Shown piece by piece: positions 49,536 to 58,800 of a DNA stretch of 64,000 nucleotides; position 1 is the first letter of the stretch; the number at the start of each line of letters is the position of its first letter. The position numbers and the translations under genes are program-made. This DNA comes from GWF2-33-9 sp964500435 (GTDB lineage Bacteria > Bacteroidota > Ignavibacteria > Kapaibacteriales > UBA2268): contig CAZCNL010000001.1 of assembly GCA_964500435.1 (NCBI GenBank), forward strand, positions 248,001 through 312,000. Direction: 5' to 3'. A model generated the notes under the pieces. The model searched no databases, had not been told where the DNA came from, and saw only the letters and a program-made list of their open reading frames with translations.

Positions 49536-51341
49536 ATGATTGAGCAAATTAAAATTAACGAATTAAATTCAAAATCAAAAGACGAATTAATTGAAATTAT
49601 TAATAATTTATTTTCAGAACTTAAATCTGTCAAACAAGGTGAAACAACGCCAGACGGCGAAGAAAGCCAAAAAAAACTAAATAAAATATTATCAAATAAT
49701 ATTATCAACTTCATAAATCTTGCCGAGGATATAATTTGCATAAAAGATGGCGAAGGCAGGTGGCTGCTTGCTAATCAATCTGATTTGAAATTATTCCATC
49801 TCGAAAATGTTGATTATTTTGGTAAAACTGATTTAGAATTAGCTGAATATACTCATCCCATTTTCCAAGATGCTTTTCGAACTTGCAATCTTACTGACGA
49901 AAAAACTTGGGCCGAAGGTAAAATTTGCCGTAATGATGAAATTATACCAACAATTACAGGAGAAAAACTTGTATATGATGTAATAAAGCAACCAACTTTC
50001 AATAAAGATGGTTCTCGAAATTCACTAATTGTAATTGGTAGAAATGTTACAAAAGAGCGACAAGTTCAAGAAATAGAAAGAATTTTAAACAAACAAAATA
50101 GATTACTCAAGGATTTAGCAATAAAATTGCTGGAGTTAGATTCTGAAGCCGCTATTTATGATGAAGTTACCAAAACTATTGCCGAAATTACGAATTCTTC
50201 CTTCGTTTCAAGTACTGTTTATGAAAATGATACTTCTGTATTAAAATTACAATCGGTGTTTCCAAAAAATTTAGTCTCTTCTGTTCTAAACCAATTTCCA
50301 CATATACTTGATAATCTTGCAATTAACACTAGTCCTGAGTATAAACATAATACTATTAATTTGTACAAAAATTTATATACTTTGCCTTTTGACCTTTATG
50401 AACTCACTTTTCATCAACTTCCTCAATATTTTTGCAACTTTTTTAATAAAATTTCAAAATTTAAAAATTCATATACAATTGGTTACATTTATGATGATGA
50501 AATCTATGGATATTTGACTATTCTTTTGAAAGAAAATGAAGAATTACAAAATTCAGAATTTATTGAAACAATAATAACTTTGGCATCGGAATCTATTAAG
50601 CGATTAAGAATTTATGGTGAACTTTTGAAATCCAAAAATCAACTCGAAATCAGCAATCTCTCAAAAGAAAAATATTTCTCTGTTTTAGCAAATGATTTGG
50701 AAAGCACTTTCAAAAGCATTATTAAGCAAACTGAATACTTAACTCAAAATTATTCGAATATCCCATTTTTAGAATTAAAACAAGAGTTTTCCAAGTTTGA
50801 TAAAAGTTTGAATAGAGCAAGTTTATTACTTGAAAATATATTTGAATGGTCAAAAATTGAAATGGGCAAGATAGAAATTCAAATTTCAAAATTAACATTA
50901 ATGGAATTGTTTGAACTAAATCGAGAATTTTTAGTAAAAGAAGCAACACAAAAAAATATAGATTTAATTTATAAAATTAATAACAACTTAATTGTAAATA
51001 TCGATGCTAGATTAATTGAAATAGTTATAAGAAATATTGTTTATAATGCAATTAAGTTTTCTTATCCAGGTGGAAAGATTAAAATAACTTCAAAAGAACT
51101 TGAAAAATTAATTGAAGTAATAATTGAAGATAATGGCTGTGGAATTGAAGAAGAAAATCTACCTAATATTTTTAATAGAAATATAAAATTTACTACACTT
51201 GGAACATCTGGAGAAGAAGGAACTGGACTTGGTTTATTAGTTGCTAAAACATTTGTTGAATATCATCATAATTGCACTCTTGAAATCTTAAGTATTCCTA
51301 AAAAAGGCACGACCGTAAAATTTACTTTACCAAAAGTATAG
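49536..51341 (+). CDS. PAS-containing histidine-kinase-like protein lacking the phospho-histidine
   Basis: 601 residues, no membrane helix. A PAS domain lies at about 60-175 (LAEDIICIKDGEGRWLLAN; VIGRNVTKERQVQE). A GAF-like region covers about 190-345, a HisKA-like hairpin about 365-430, and a HATPase_c domain about 470-600 with N box (IVYNAIKFSYPGG), G1 (EDNGCGI) and G2 (GTGLGLLVAKTF) intact. The H-box reads FSVLANDLESTFKSI, where the Bacteroidota type is FxxIAHDLRSPFxxI: residue 386 is Asn (codon AAT), and Arg and Pro are also changed. This is the second kinase-like protein here without the phosphoacceptor. No response regulator is adjacent. Confidence 0.82.
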   Translation: MIEQIKINELNSKSKDELIEIINNLFSELKSVKQGETTPDGEESQKKLNKILSNNIINFINLAEDIICIKDGEGRWLLANQSDLKLFHLENVDYFGKTDLELAEYTHPIFQDAFRTCNLTDEKTWAEGKICRNDEIIPTITGEKLVYDVIKQPTFNKDGSRNSLIVIGRNVTKERQVQEIERILNKQNRLLKDLAIKLLELDSEAAIYDEVTKTIAEITNSSFVSSTVYENDTSVLKLQSVFPKNLVSSVLNQFPHILDNLAINTSPEYKHNTINLYKNLYTLPFDLYELTFHQLPQYFCNFFNKISKFKNSYTIGYIYDDEIYGYLTILLKENEELQNSEFIETIITLASESIKRLRIYGELLKSKNQLEISNLSKEKYFSVLANDLESTFKSIIKQTEYLTQNYSNIPFLELKQEFSKFDKSLNRASLLLENIFEWSKIEMGKIEIQISKLTLMELFELNREFLVKEATQKNIDLIYKINNNLIVNIDARLIEIVIRNIVYNAIKFSYPGGKIKITSKELEKLIEVIIEDNGCGIEEENLPNIFNRNIKFTTLGTSGEEGTGLGLLVAKTFVEYHHNCTLEILSIPKKGTTVKFTLPKV

Positions 51342-51375
51342 AAATTATGTTTCAATTTTTTCTATGATAATTACT

Positions 51376-51383
51376 TAATTTTG
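51376..51383 (+). promoter_or_regulatory. Bacteroidota-type -7 box for ychF
   Basis: TAATTTTG followed by TAA, 21 nt before the ATG. No exact TTG at -33. Confidence 0.6.
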
Positions 51384-51404
51384 TAACTTTAATTAAGGTT
51401 CAAA

Positions 51405-52490
51405 ATGCAAATTGGAATAATTGGGTTTCCATATTCAGGTAAAACTACACTTTTTCAAACAATAAGTCAAATCCATATTGACCCAAATGTAACAACTAAA
51501 AAAGATTCAAATCAAGCAATAGTAAAAGTTCCTGATGAAAGATTGGATAAATTAACAGAAATATTCAAACCGATGAAAAAAGTAAATGCAACAATCGACT
51601 TTGTCGATTTCGCTGGTTTCCAAAATATTGAGCAAAAAGGTGGAATTTTTAATACTCAATTTTTGACCAAAGCCAAAACAATGGATGCAATTATACATGT
51701 TGTTCGTGGTTTTAATGATGATTCAATTCCACATATTTTAACAACAATTAATCTTGAAAGAGATATACAAAACCTCGAAGATGAATTTATACTTGCTGAC
51801 CTTGCTTTTGTGGAAACACGCCTCGAAAAATTACAAAAAGATTTAATGAAACAAAAAAATAAAGATGACGTTGAAAAAGAAATATCCGAGATGAACAGAT
51901 GGAAAGAAAAATTAGAACAAAATATTCCTCTAAGGGAAATAGAATTTGATGAAAATAACATAAAATTTCTGAAAAATTATCAACCTCTTTCAGCTAAACC
52001 TTTGCTAATAGCTTTAAATCTCGATGAATCCGACGTTTTAGTGAAAGACGAAATAATTAACAGAGTTTCCTCGAAATTTAAATCTGATAAAGTTGATATT
52101 GTCCCTTTTTTCGCAAAAATTGAATTAGAACTTTCACAACTTGAAGAAGAAGAAAAGCTTGAATTTATGAAAGATTACGGATTGGAAGGTTCACCGTTAA
52201 ATAGACTAATTCAAAGTGCATATACCTTGCTTGGTTTGCAATCGTTTTTTACAGTCGGAGAAGATGAAACAAGAAGTTGGACGATAAAAAAAGGAATGAC
52301 TGCACAGGAAAGTGCAGGAACAATTCACACTGATTTCTATAATAAATTTATTAGAGCAGAAGTCGTTTCATATGATGATTTCATTCGGGAAGGAAGTATA
52401 GCAAAATGCAAAGAAAAAGGTTTGTTCAGATTGGAAGGAAAAGAATATATTGTCAAAGATGGCGATATTTTAAATATTAGACATAGTTAA
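51405..52490 (+). CDS. ychF: Redox/translation-associated P-loop NTPase YchF
   Basis: 361 residues, Obg-related NTPase that binds ribosomes and usually prefers ATP. P-loop IGFPYSGKTTL at the N-terminus (the usual asparagine of GLPNVGKST is altered to a SGKTT form), DFVDFAGF as G3, ALNLDESD as G4 (YchF-type NxxE in place of NKxD), a coiled coil about 130-180 and a C-terminal TGS-like domain (FFTVGEDETRSWTIKKG and YDDFIREGSI). Order and length are typical of the family. Confidence 0.93.
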   Translation: MQIGIIGFPYSGKTTLFQTISQIHIDPNVTTKKDSNQAIVKVPDERLDKLTEIFKPMKKVNATIDFVDFAGFQNIEQKGGIFNTQFLTKAKTMDAIIHVVRGFNDDSIPHILTTINLERDIQNLEDEFILADLAFVETRLEKLQKDLMKQKNKDDVEKEISEMNRWKEKLEQNIPLREIEFDENNIKFLKNYQPLSAKPLLIALNLDESDVLVKDEIINRVSSKFKSDKVDIVPFFAKIELELSQLEEEEKLEFMKDYGLEGSPLNRLIQSAYTLLGLQSFFTVGEDETRSWTIKKGMTAQESAGTIHTDFYNKFIRAEVVSYDDFIREGSIAKCKEKGLFRLEGKEYIVKDGDILNIRHS

Positions 52491-52520
52491 TTTCTATTTT
52501 ACTAAAATGAAGGAGGTTTT

Positions 52521-53258
52521 ATGGAAAATCAAAATCAAAATCAAAATAATAATGGCGGTTATTTATTTTTAATGCTTGGTCTTATAATAGCAGCCATAAT
52601 TTTATCCGTTGGATTTGGGAATATAAAAGAAAAAGGCGAAACAATAACTGTAAAAGGTTATGCAGAGATGACTATTAAAAGCGATTATACAGTTTGGGAA
52701 ATTACAATAAACGCAAGACAACCCTCACTTGCTGAATCATACAAAAAGATCACTACATCGAAAGCAAGGATTCGAGAATATTTGAATAATAATGGAATCA
52801 CAAACGATATTATTTCAGAGTCCTCATTATCTTCATTTACAATTTATAAAGATGAAGCAAATGGTGGCTTTAGCGAAGTCGTTGCTTATAATATGGTGCA
52901 GTCTCTTATCATAACAACAAAAGATATTCAAAAAATTACTGATTTGTCACTAAAAATAAATGATTTGCTGTCCGAAGGTATTGAGCTTAACTCCCAACCA
53001 CCAAAATATTATATTTCTGACATAGGAAAATATAAAATCAAAATGTTAGGTGAAGCTTTGCGAGATGCTCAAAAGAGAGCTGAAGTTATTGCCTCAAGCG
53101 TCGGTAATAAAATTTCTGGTATTAAATATGCTCGCCAAGGCATTTTCCAAATTACTCCCCAAAATTCAACTGAAATCTCGGATTGGGGTATGAATGACGA
53201 AACATCAATTATTAAATCAATCAAATCAGTTGTAGACGCAGCTTTTTACGTAAAATAA
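52521..53258 (+). CDS. SIMPL-domain protein (DUF541/YggE-like)
   Basis: 245 residues. The N-terminus is Asn/Gln-rich (MENQNQNQNNN) then a single membrane anchor (YLFLMLGLIIAAIILSVGFG). The remainder is a periplasmic SIMPL domain: ITVKGYAEMTIKSDYTVWE at its start, LNNNGITNDIISESSL, and a C-terminal ALRDAQKRAEVIASSVGNKI, which is typical. Function of the family is unclear, with links to envelope stress. The gene has a near-perfect Shine-Dalgarno sequence (AAGGAGGT, 52510-52517), 3 nt before the ATG. Ended by a strong hairpin terminator. Confidence 0.88.
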   Translation: MENQNQNQNNNGGYLFLMLGLIIAAIILSVGFGNIKEKGETITVKGYAEMTIKSDYTVWEITINARQPSLAESYKKITTSKARIREYLNNNGITNDIISESSLSSFTIYKDEANGGFSEVVAYNMVQSLIITTKDIQKITDLSLKINDLLSEGIELNSQPPKYYISDIGKYKIKMLGEALRDAQKRAEVIASSVGNKISGIKYARQGIFQITPQNSTEISDWGMNDETSIIKSIKSVVDAAFYVK

Positions 53259-53284
53259 TATCGACAATAAACTAATAAATATAT

Positions 53285-53321
53285 TAAACCAGTTTCATAA
53301 GTAACTGGTTTATTTTTTTTG
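53285..53321 (+). terminator. Rho-independent terminator after the SIMPL gene
   Basis: Ten-bp stem (53285-53294 with 53303-53312), 8-nt loop and a following run of eight Ts. Confidence 0.9.
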
Positions 53322-53405
53322 TTGTATATTCAAAACGATTTATAAATTTCACAAAAATTAACACATTATTAATCATACCTTTATTAAAACTTAATTTTTA
53401 AAGAA

Positions 53406-53413
53406 TAAATTTG
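53406..53413 (+). promoter_or_regulatory. Bacteroidota-type -7 box for the small secreted protein gene
   Basis: TAAATTTG followed by TAA, 31 nt before the ATG. No -33 TTG. Confidence 0.45.
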
Positions 53414-53444
53414 TAACGAGTAAAAAGAAAAAAAAGAAAATAAT

Positions 53445-53774
53445 ATGAAAAAATTTATCATTATACTAATTACTTTGACAATTTTAGCACCTGCTTTAAA
53501 AGCAATCGATTTAAATACATCATCTTTAATCAAGGTTGAAACTCCATCTAAAGAAATTTATGATGATGGAATAAATAGAATTCAATACAAAGAATTCTCG
53601 ATTTTATCTCTTGAAAATAATGAAATTTTGAAAGTTGGTAAATACCTTGATTCTCCAGCAACTCTTGAAATTCCAAGCGGAACATACAAATTTCAATATC
53701 TTGACAATACTGGCAATAAAAAAGAAGAAATTGTAGACATTAACAATTCCTTCCAGGTTATCCATTTAAAATAA
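53445..53774 (+). CDS. Small secreted protein of unknown function
   Basis: 109 residues with a signal peptide (KKFIIILITLTILAPALKA, probable cleavage near residue 20). The mature part of about 90 residues is beta-rich and contains PATLEIPSGTYKFQYLDNTG, which could be a T9SS-like or carboxypeptidase-regulatory-like strand but is too short to assign. Ends 7 nt before the convergent HIT gene stop. Predicted periplasmic or secreted. Confidence 0.7.
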   Translation: MKKFIIILITLTILAPALKAIDLNTSSLIKVETPSKEIYDDGINRIQYKEFSILSLENNEILKVGKYLDSPATLEIPSGTYKFQYLDNTGNKKEEIVDINNSFQVIHLK

Positions 53775-53781
53775 CAATTTG

Positions 53782-54291
53782 CTATTTATTCTTTTTTTGA
53801 AATAAAGGTCTAAGTTTTTCCAAAAGCATTTCGTTTGAAAAAGAAATGACATTTGTTTCACCGGTAACATACATAAAATTTTTGTCGCCCGCCCATCTCG
53901 GCACAATATGATAATGAATATGACCGGGCAATCCAGCACCGGCGACATTTCCAATATTTACACCAATATTGAAACCTTGTGGTTGAAAAGCTTCTTTCAA
54001 ATTTACAACACACTCTTTTATTGCAAGTGAAATATCAAGAATTTCATTGTCGTTCAAAAGTGTATAATCTCCAATATGTCTGTTTGGTGCAATTAATAAA
54101 TGTCCACTTGTATAAGGAAATTTATTAAGCAAAATAATATAATTATCACGACGGACAACAACTAACCTTTCGTCATCTTCGTTATAATTTTTTAATGCTT
54201 CGCAAAAGAAGCAAATTTCTTTCTGTTTATTTTTTTCATCCTTGAAATCATCAATATAAGATGAACGCCAAGGTGACCATAAAAAATCCAT
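53782..54291 (-). CDS. HIT-family protein (Ap4A hydrolase/phosphorylase-like)
   Basis: 169 residues. The histidine triad is GHIHYHIVPRW (His124, His126, His128), with the nucleotidyl-transferase/hydrolase chemistry on the middle His. CFFC at 27-30 with His64 or nearby ligands suggests a structural zinc as in the Ap4A-type HIT subgroup, and the N-terminal WSPWRSSYI is characteristic of that subgroup. Possible substrates are dinucleoside polyphosphates. Located 25 nt downstream of nuoD on the same strand. Confidence 0.88.
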   Translation of the reverse strand: MDFLWSPWRSSYIDDFKDEKNKQKEICFFCEALKNYNEDDERLVVVRRDNYIILLNKFPYTSGHLLIAPNRHIGDYTLLNDNEILDISLAIKECVVNLKEAFQPQGFNIGVNIGNVAGAGLPGHIHYHIVPRWAGDKNFMYVTGETNVISFSNEMLLEKLRPLFQKKNK

Positions 54292-54316
54292 TTTTCGTCA
54301 ATACATAATTAGAAAA

Positions 54317-55591
54317 CTATTTATCGGCTTCTCCCATGATTGGATCTACAGACCCAATTATTACAACCATATCTGCAATCATCGAACCACGTGCCATTTC
54401 GGCAAGTGTTTGTAAATTAGAAGTTGATGGTGACCTCATTTTCAATTTCCATGGATGCCCGGTGCCATCTGAAACAATAAAAAAGCCAAGTTCGCCTTTT
54501 GGTGATTCAATAGCAGTGTAAGTTTCACCTTTTTCGGGCGCAGCACCAAAATTAATAAGCATAAAATCGTGAATTAATTCTTCCATTTTTGTGTAAACTT
54601 CATTTTTATGAGGAAGAACAGCTTTAGGTTTATTTGCTAAAATCTCACCTTTTGGCATTTTTTCTAAAATTTGGTGTAAAATCTTGGCACTTTCGTACAT
54701 TTCATTAACACGCACCATATATCTCGAAAGCGTGTCGCCATCATTTTCTGTGATAACATTAAAATCTAATTGGTCATAAACTAAATATGGGCTATCCTTA
54801 CGTAAATCACGTGGAATTCCCGAACCTCTCAATGTTGGACCCGTTGCCCCTAAAGCAATTGCTTTTTCTTTTGATAAATAACCAATTCCAGCCATCCTAT
54901 CAATAAATATTCTATTTCTATCTACAAGAGCTTCAGCTTTTTTCAAAAGAGCAGGGAATTCATCTAACCATTTCTTAATAGCATGAAGAACATTATCTGG
55001 TATATCGTTTGCAACTCCACCAATTCTTGTATAGCTCGTTGTAAAACGTGCGCCACAGATTTCTTGGAACAAATCATATAGTTTTTCTCTTTCAATAAAT
55101 GTCCACAAAAACACTGTCATCGCACCTAAGTCTAAGCAAGTAGAACCAATAGCCATAAGATGAGAAGATATACGTGCCATTTCCGAAACTAATGTCCGTA
55201 TCCATTGTGCTCGTGGTGGTGCTTCAATTCCCAATGCATTTTCAATTGCTAATGCAATAGCAACGTTATTGGACATTGGTGAAATATAATCTAATCGATC
55301 TGTGTGAGGTATAAATTCGTGGTAAGTTACATTTTCGGCTAACTTTTCATAGCCTCTGTGTAAATAGCCTAATTCAGGTACAGCATTTATTATAGTTTCG
55401 CCATCTAACCTCAATACAACTCTTAATACACCATGAGTTGCTGGATGTTGAGGTCCCATATTTAAAATTAAATCATTTTCAAGTGCATCTTGCATTAACA
55501 AAGAGACGTCTTGTCCTAACAATTCCTTGTAAAGTTTATGATTGCGAATTCGATTTATTTCTTCTACTTTGCTTTTTGTTGTTACATTCAT
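54317..55591 (-). CDS. nuoD: NADH-quinone oxidoreductase subunit D
   Basis: 424-residue peripheral-arm subunit of complex I lying next to the quinone site. MGPQHPATHGVLRVVLRLDGE, GYLHRGYEKLAEN, HTDRLDYISPMSNN, RIGGVANDIP and the C-terminal DMVVIIGSVDPIMGEADK are typical. The N-terminus has about 40 extra residues compared with the shortest members. The frame opens at a TTG that is part of the ribosome site TTGGAG; the ATG 6 nt after GGAG is used. No other nuo gene lies in the window: the neighbours are the HIT gene and a divergent lipoprotein gene. Confidence 0.95.
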   Translation of the reverse strand: MNVTTKSKVEEINRIRNHKLYKELLGQDVSLLMQDALENDLILNMGPQHPATHGVLRVVLRLDGETIINAVPELGYLHRGYEKLAENVTYHEFIPHTDRLDYISPMSNNVAIALAIENALGIEAPPRAQWIRTLVSEMARISSHLMAIGSTCLDLGAMTVFLWTFIEREKLYDLFQEICGARFTTSYTRIGGVANDIPDNVLHAIKKWLDEFPALLKKAEALVDRNRIFIDRMAGIGYLSKEKAIALGATGPTLRGSGIPRDLRKDSPYLVYDQLDFNVITENDGDTLSRYMVRVNEMYESAKILHQILEKMPKGEILANKPKAVLPHKNEVYTKMEELIHDFMLINFGAAPEKGETYTAIESPKGELGFFIVSDGTGHPWKLKMRSPSTSNLQTLAEMARGSMIADMVVIIGSVDPIMGEADK

Positions 55592-55802
55592 TAATTTCTC
55601 CAAAGTAATGAAATTTAAATATGTAAATTAACCATTCTGATTGAAATTACAAAATTTGATTTTTAATTAAAATTTAAAATTTAAATAATTTTCAACGACT
55701 TATATTTTTTTCGGAAATATTTTTTATCTTTAAATTTTATAAATATCGAAATATTTTATTTAATTTTGTTGTAATTATAATATTATTCAAAATTTATTAT
55801 AA

Positions 55803-56411
55803 ATGTTTGATAAAAATAAAAATACAATTCATTTCATATTTTTTTTATCACTTTTGATTTTGAATTCTTGTGATTTATTTAAAACACGCAATCCACAAGA
55901 ACCAGAAGATAATTCCATCAGTTTTTTACCTGCAACATCTCCCAATATATTATTTTCTAACTTTACTCAGTCATTTGTTGGACTTAATACCGAAAATTAT
56001 TATGACTGTTTTGTAAAGATTGATAATTATTTTGCTTATGATTACACATTTTTACCTGAACCAAATGCTTTGGCAAGGTTTAGCGGTGTTTTTTCTCAAT
56101 GGAATGCACAAAGTGAACGTACTTTTTTAATTGGGTTAAAATCCAATATTGAAAAAGGGTTTAAGCCGGAATTGATATGGTCAAATGGCAATTATGAAGC
56201 AATTTCTCCTGATTCTGCGATTTATTTAAGTGAATATCAATTACAAATTTTTTCTCAAAAGAAGCTTGAATATTACTCTGGTATTGCTCGATTATCATTC
56301 ATTCGTTCTAACAATGGAATTTGGTATATAAAAACTTGGCAAGACATTTCTACGAATCAATCTGATACATCTAAAACTTGGAGTATTTTAAAAGCACAAA
56401 TTTCACTTTAG
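55803..56411 (+). CDS. Lipoprotein (NTF2-like fold possible), first of a tandem pair
   Basis: 202 residues. Signal segment ends in the lipobox ILNSC (Cys23), then a linker rich in Pro, Asn and Glu. The body is alpha+beta with a C-terminal strand-type ending NNGIWYIKTWQDIS that corresponds to DGKWRIISWRDES in the next gene, suggesting paralogy and an NTF2/SnoaL-like cone fold. No catalytic residues are identified. Separated from the next lipoprotein gene by 4 nt, so they form one operon. Confidence 0.72.
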   Translation: MFDKNKNTIHFIFFLSLLILNSCDLFKTRNPQEPEDNSISFLPATSPNILFSNFTQSFVGLNTENYYDCFVKIDNYFAYDYTFLPEPNALARFSGVFSQWNAQSERTFLIGLKSNIEKGFKPELIWSNGNYEAISPDSAIYLSEYQLQIFSQKKLEYYSGIARLSFIRSNNGIWYIKTWQDISTNQSDTSKTWSILKAQISL

Positions 56412-56415
56412 AAAA

Positions 56416-56925
56416 ATGAAAATTAAAAATTACATATATGCATTGTTATTCTTAGGCTTTTTAATAGCTTGCGAAAATCCTTTTGCTCCTAAATATAATT
56501 CTTCAGCAAATGGTTCAAGTATTTTAAATTCTCAAGAAACAATCGAAGGTTTGTTTGAAAATTTCAGATATGCATATACATTCAAAGATACCCTTGTTTA
56601 TGGCAATCTTCTTGATTCAAATTTTGTCTTTATTTATCGAAATTATGATAAAGGAACAGACGAAAGTTGGGGCTTTGACGAAGAAATGTTAACTGCATAT
56701 CGCTTATTTCAAGCTACACAAAGCATCGATTTAGTATGGAATGAAATTCTAATAAATGTTGGTGATACTTTGGTGCGGGACGTTTCTCGGAGTTTTAATC
56801 TAACTATTACATTTAATCCTTCTGATATTGTTCACGTAAACGGCATTGCCAACCTCAGATTACAAAAAAATATAAATGACGGTAAGTGGCGAATTATCTC
56901 CTGGCGGGACGAGTCAAATTACTAA
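56416..56925 (+). CDS. Lipoprotein (NTF2-like fold possible), second of a tandem pair
   Basis: 169 residues with lipobox GFLIAC (Cys19). Shares with the upstream gene the length class, a helical N-terminal part (ETIEGLFENFRYAYTFKD) and the end pattern DGKWRIISWRDES. Short intergenic distance supports a joint function, probably in the outer membrane or periplasm. Function unknown. Confidence 0.72.
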   Translation: MKIKNYIYALLFLGFLIACENPFAPKYNSSANGSSILNSQETIEGLFENFRYAYTFKDTLVYGNLLDSNFVFIYRNYDKGTDESWGFDEEMLTAYRLFQATQSIDLVWNEILINVGDTLVRDVSRSFNLTITFNPSDIVHVNGIANLRLQKNINDGKWRIISWRDESNY

Positions 56926-57045
56926 TTTTTATAAAACTAAATAATTTTTGTCTTATCTATCAAGTCTCAATGATTACTTTAAAATATTTCTTAGGAATTT
57001 CGTTTATTTTAATATGATTTTTGATTTATATTAGGAAATAAAATT

Positions 57046-57447
57046 ATGAAATATATCCCTTTAATCGGAAGAATTCTTTATACAATTATTTTTATTATGT
57101 CTGGATTTGGGCACATTTTCAATAATTCTCAAATGGTTCTAATGGCTGAAAAATCTGGCGTACCGTTTGCTTCAATTACAGTCCCTGTAACGGGGATTAT
57201 GATATTGTTGGGCGGATTGAGTATTTTACTGGGATATCAAGTAAAAATAGGTTCATTGCTTATTTTGATTTTTTTAATTCCTACATCATTTATAATGCAC
57301 TCTTTTTGGTCAATGACAGACCCAATGATGACTCAACTCAATATGGTAATGTTTATGAAAAATATGGGATTGGCTGGTGCATCTTTAATATTCTTTTATT
57401 TCGGCACTGGACCACTAAGTCTCGACCAAAAACAAAAAAAATTATAA
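57046..57447 (+). CDS. DoxX-family membrane protein
   Basis: 133 residues with four membrane helices and the DoxX-type features LIGRILYTIIFIMSGFGH, PVTGIMILLGGLSILLGYQ and the polar loop between helices 3 and 4. In other organisms members couple thiol or quinone reactions with peroxide defence; no precise role can be given. AGGAAATAAA precedes the ATG. 48 nt before umuC. Confidence 0.88.
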   Translation: MKYIPLIGRILYTIIFIMSGFGHIFNNSQMVLMAEKSGVPFASITVPVTGIMILLGGLSILLGYQVKIGSLLILIFLIPTSFIMHSFWSMTDPMMTQLNMVMFMKNMGLAGASLIFFYFGTGPLSLDQKQKKL

Positions 57448-57495
57448 TAAAATATTCGTTAATTTGAGTTTTTCATTTTGTAACATATTGGGATA

Positions 57496-58776
57496 GTGAA
57501 ATCAACTCAAAAAATAGCAATTGTAGATTGCAATAATTTCTATGCTTCTTGTGAAAGAGTTTTCAATCCAAAGTTAGTTGGTAAGCCTATTGTTGTTTTA
57601 TCCAACAATGACGGAGTTGTCATAGCTCGAAGTGATGAGGCGAAGGCTCTCGGAATAAAAATGGGAGAACCTTTTTTTAAAGTTGAGCAGTTAATTAAAA
57701 TAAATGATATTAAAGTTTTCTCTTCTAATTATACTCTTTACGGCGACCTATCTGCTCGTGTGATGATGATTTTAGAATCATTTTCACCCGAAGTAGAAAT
57801 ATATTCAATTGATGAAGCATTTTTAAAAATTAACGGAATTGAAGAAAAAGCACAAACTGAATATTTGATTAAAATTCGAAACACGATAAAACAATGGCTC
57901 GGATTACCCGTTTCGGTTGGTCTGGCTCAAACAAAAACTTTAGCAAAACTCGCAAATCGAATTGCAAAAAAAAATAAACAATTTAATGGTGTTTTAAATT
58001 TCTTCGAATATACCGACTTATCCCCTTTTTTAGAGCAAGTTCCTGTTGAAGATGTTTGGGGAATTGGTCGGCAATATTCAGCAATGCTTCATCGAAATGG
58101 TATTAAAAATGCATTAGAATTTTCCAAATTAGAAAGTTCTTGGGTAAAAAAGAAAATGACCATTATGGGATTAAGAACTAAACTGGAATTGAATGGAATA
58201 AATTGTATAGAAATTGATAATGCTCCTCCACCAAAAAAGTCAATAGTTTCATCTCGCTCATTTGGCGAATATCTAACTGAATACAATGAAGTTAAAGAAG
58301 CAGTATCTTTTTTTGTTGCAAAGGCATCTGAAAAATTAAGAGCACAAAATTCTGCTTGTAATTCTCTTACTGTTTTTATTCGCACAAATCCTTTTAAAAA
58401 CTCACCACAGTATTATAATTCAGCAGAAATTGTTCTACCATATCCTATGAATTCAACAAATGAAATGTTGCCTTATGCGAACCGTGCTTTAGAAAAAATT
58501 TTTCGAGATGGATTTTATTATCAAAAAGTTGGTGTTTTGCTAATGGATTTCGTGCCTACTAAAAATCTGCAAATTTCATTATTCGACCCTCCAAACAGAA
58601 TTAATCAAATTATTGCAACAGAGCTTATGGATAAAATGAATAAAAAATATGGAAGTGAGACACTGGTTTATGCTGCTGTAGGTGTTAAAGATAAAAGACG
58701 TTGGGCTATGAAACGTGAAAAATTATCCTCACATTTCACAACCCAAATTGATAATTTACCTATTGCAAAAGCTTAA
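57496..58776 (+). CDS. umuC: Y-family DNA polymerase (UmuC-like)
   Basis: Translesion DNA polymerase, 426 residues. Begins at GTG (no ATG nearby), with VDCNNFYASCERVFNP, the catalytic YSIDEAFL (Asp-Glu pair), VSVGLAQTKTLAKLANRIAK and VWGIGRQYSAMLHRNGI. The C-terminal SSRSFGEYLTE, KREKLSSHFTT is of the UmuC type, longer than DinB, with little-finger and C-terminal region. No umuD-like peptidase gene is adjacent; doxX lies upstream and a TonB-type gene follows convergently. Confidence 0.93.
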   Translation: MKSTQKIAIVDCNNFYASCERVFNPKLVGKPIVVLSNNDGVVIARSDEAKALGIKMGEPFFKVEQLIKINDIKVFSSNYTLYGDLSARVMMILESFSPEVEIYSIDEAFLKINGIEEKAQTEYLIKIRNTIKQWLGLPVSVGLAQTKTLAKLANRIAKKNKQFNGVLNFFEYTDLSPFLEQVPVEDVWGIGRQYSAMLHRNGIKNALEFSKLESSWVKKKMTIMGLRTKLELNGINCIEIDNAPPPKKSIVSSRSFGEYLTEYNEVKEAVSFFVAKASEKLRAQNSACNSLTVFIRTNPFKNSPQYYNSAEIVLPYPMNSTNEMLPYANRALEKIFRDGFYYQKVGVLLMDFVPTKNLQISLFDPPNRINQIIATELMDKMNKKYGSETLVYAAVGVKDKRRWAMKREKLSSHFTTQIDNLPIAKA

Positions 58777-58800
58777 TGTTTCTAATACTTACCCAATTTT

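Noticed and set aside
52525..52550. AAAATC repeats at the start of the SIMPL gene as a repeat element
   Set aside because: They only encode the Asn/Gln N-terminus and are too short to count as a repeat or CRISPR.
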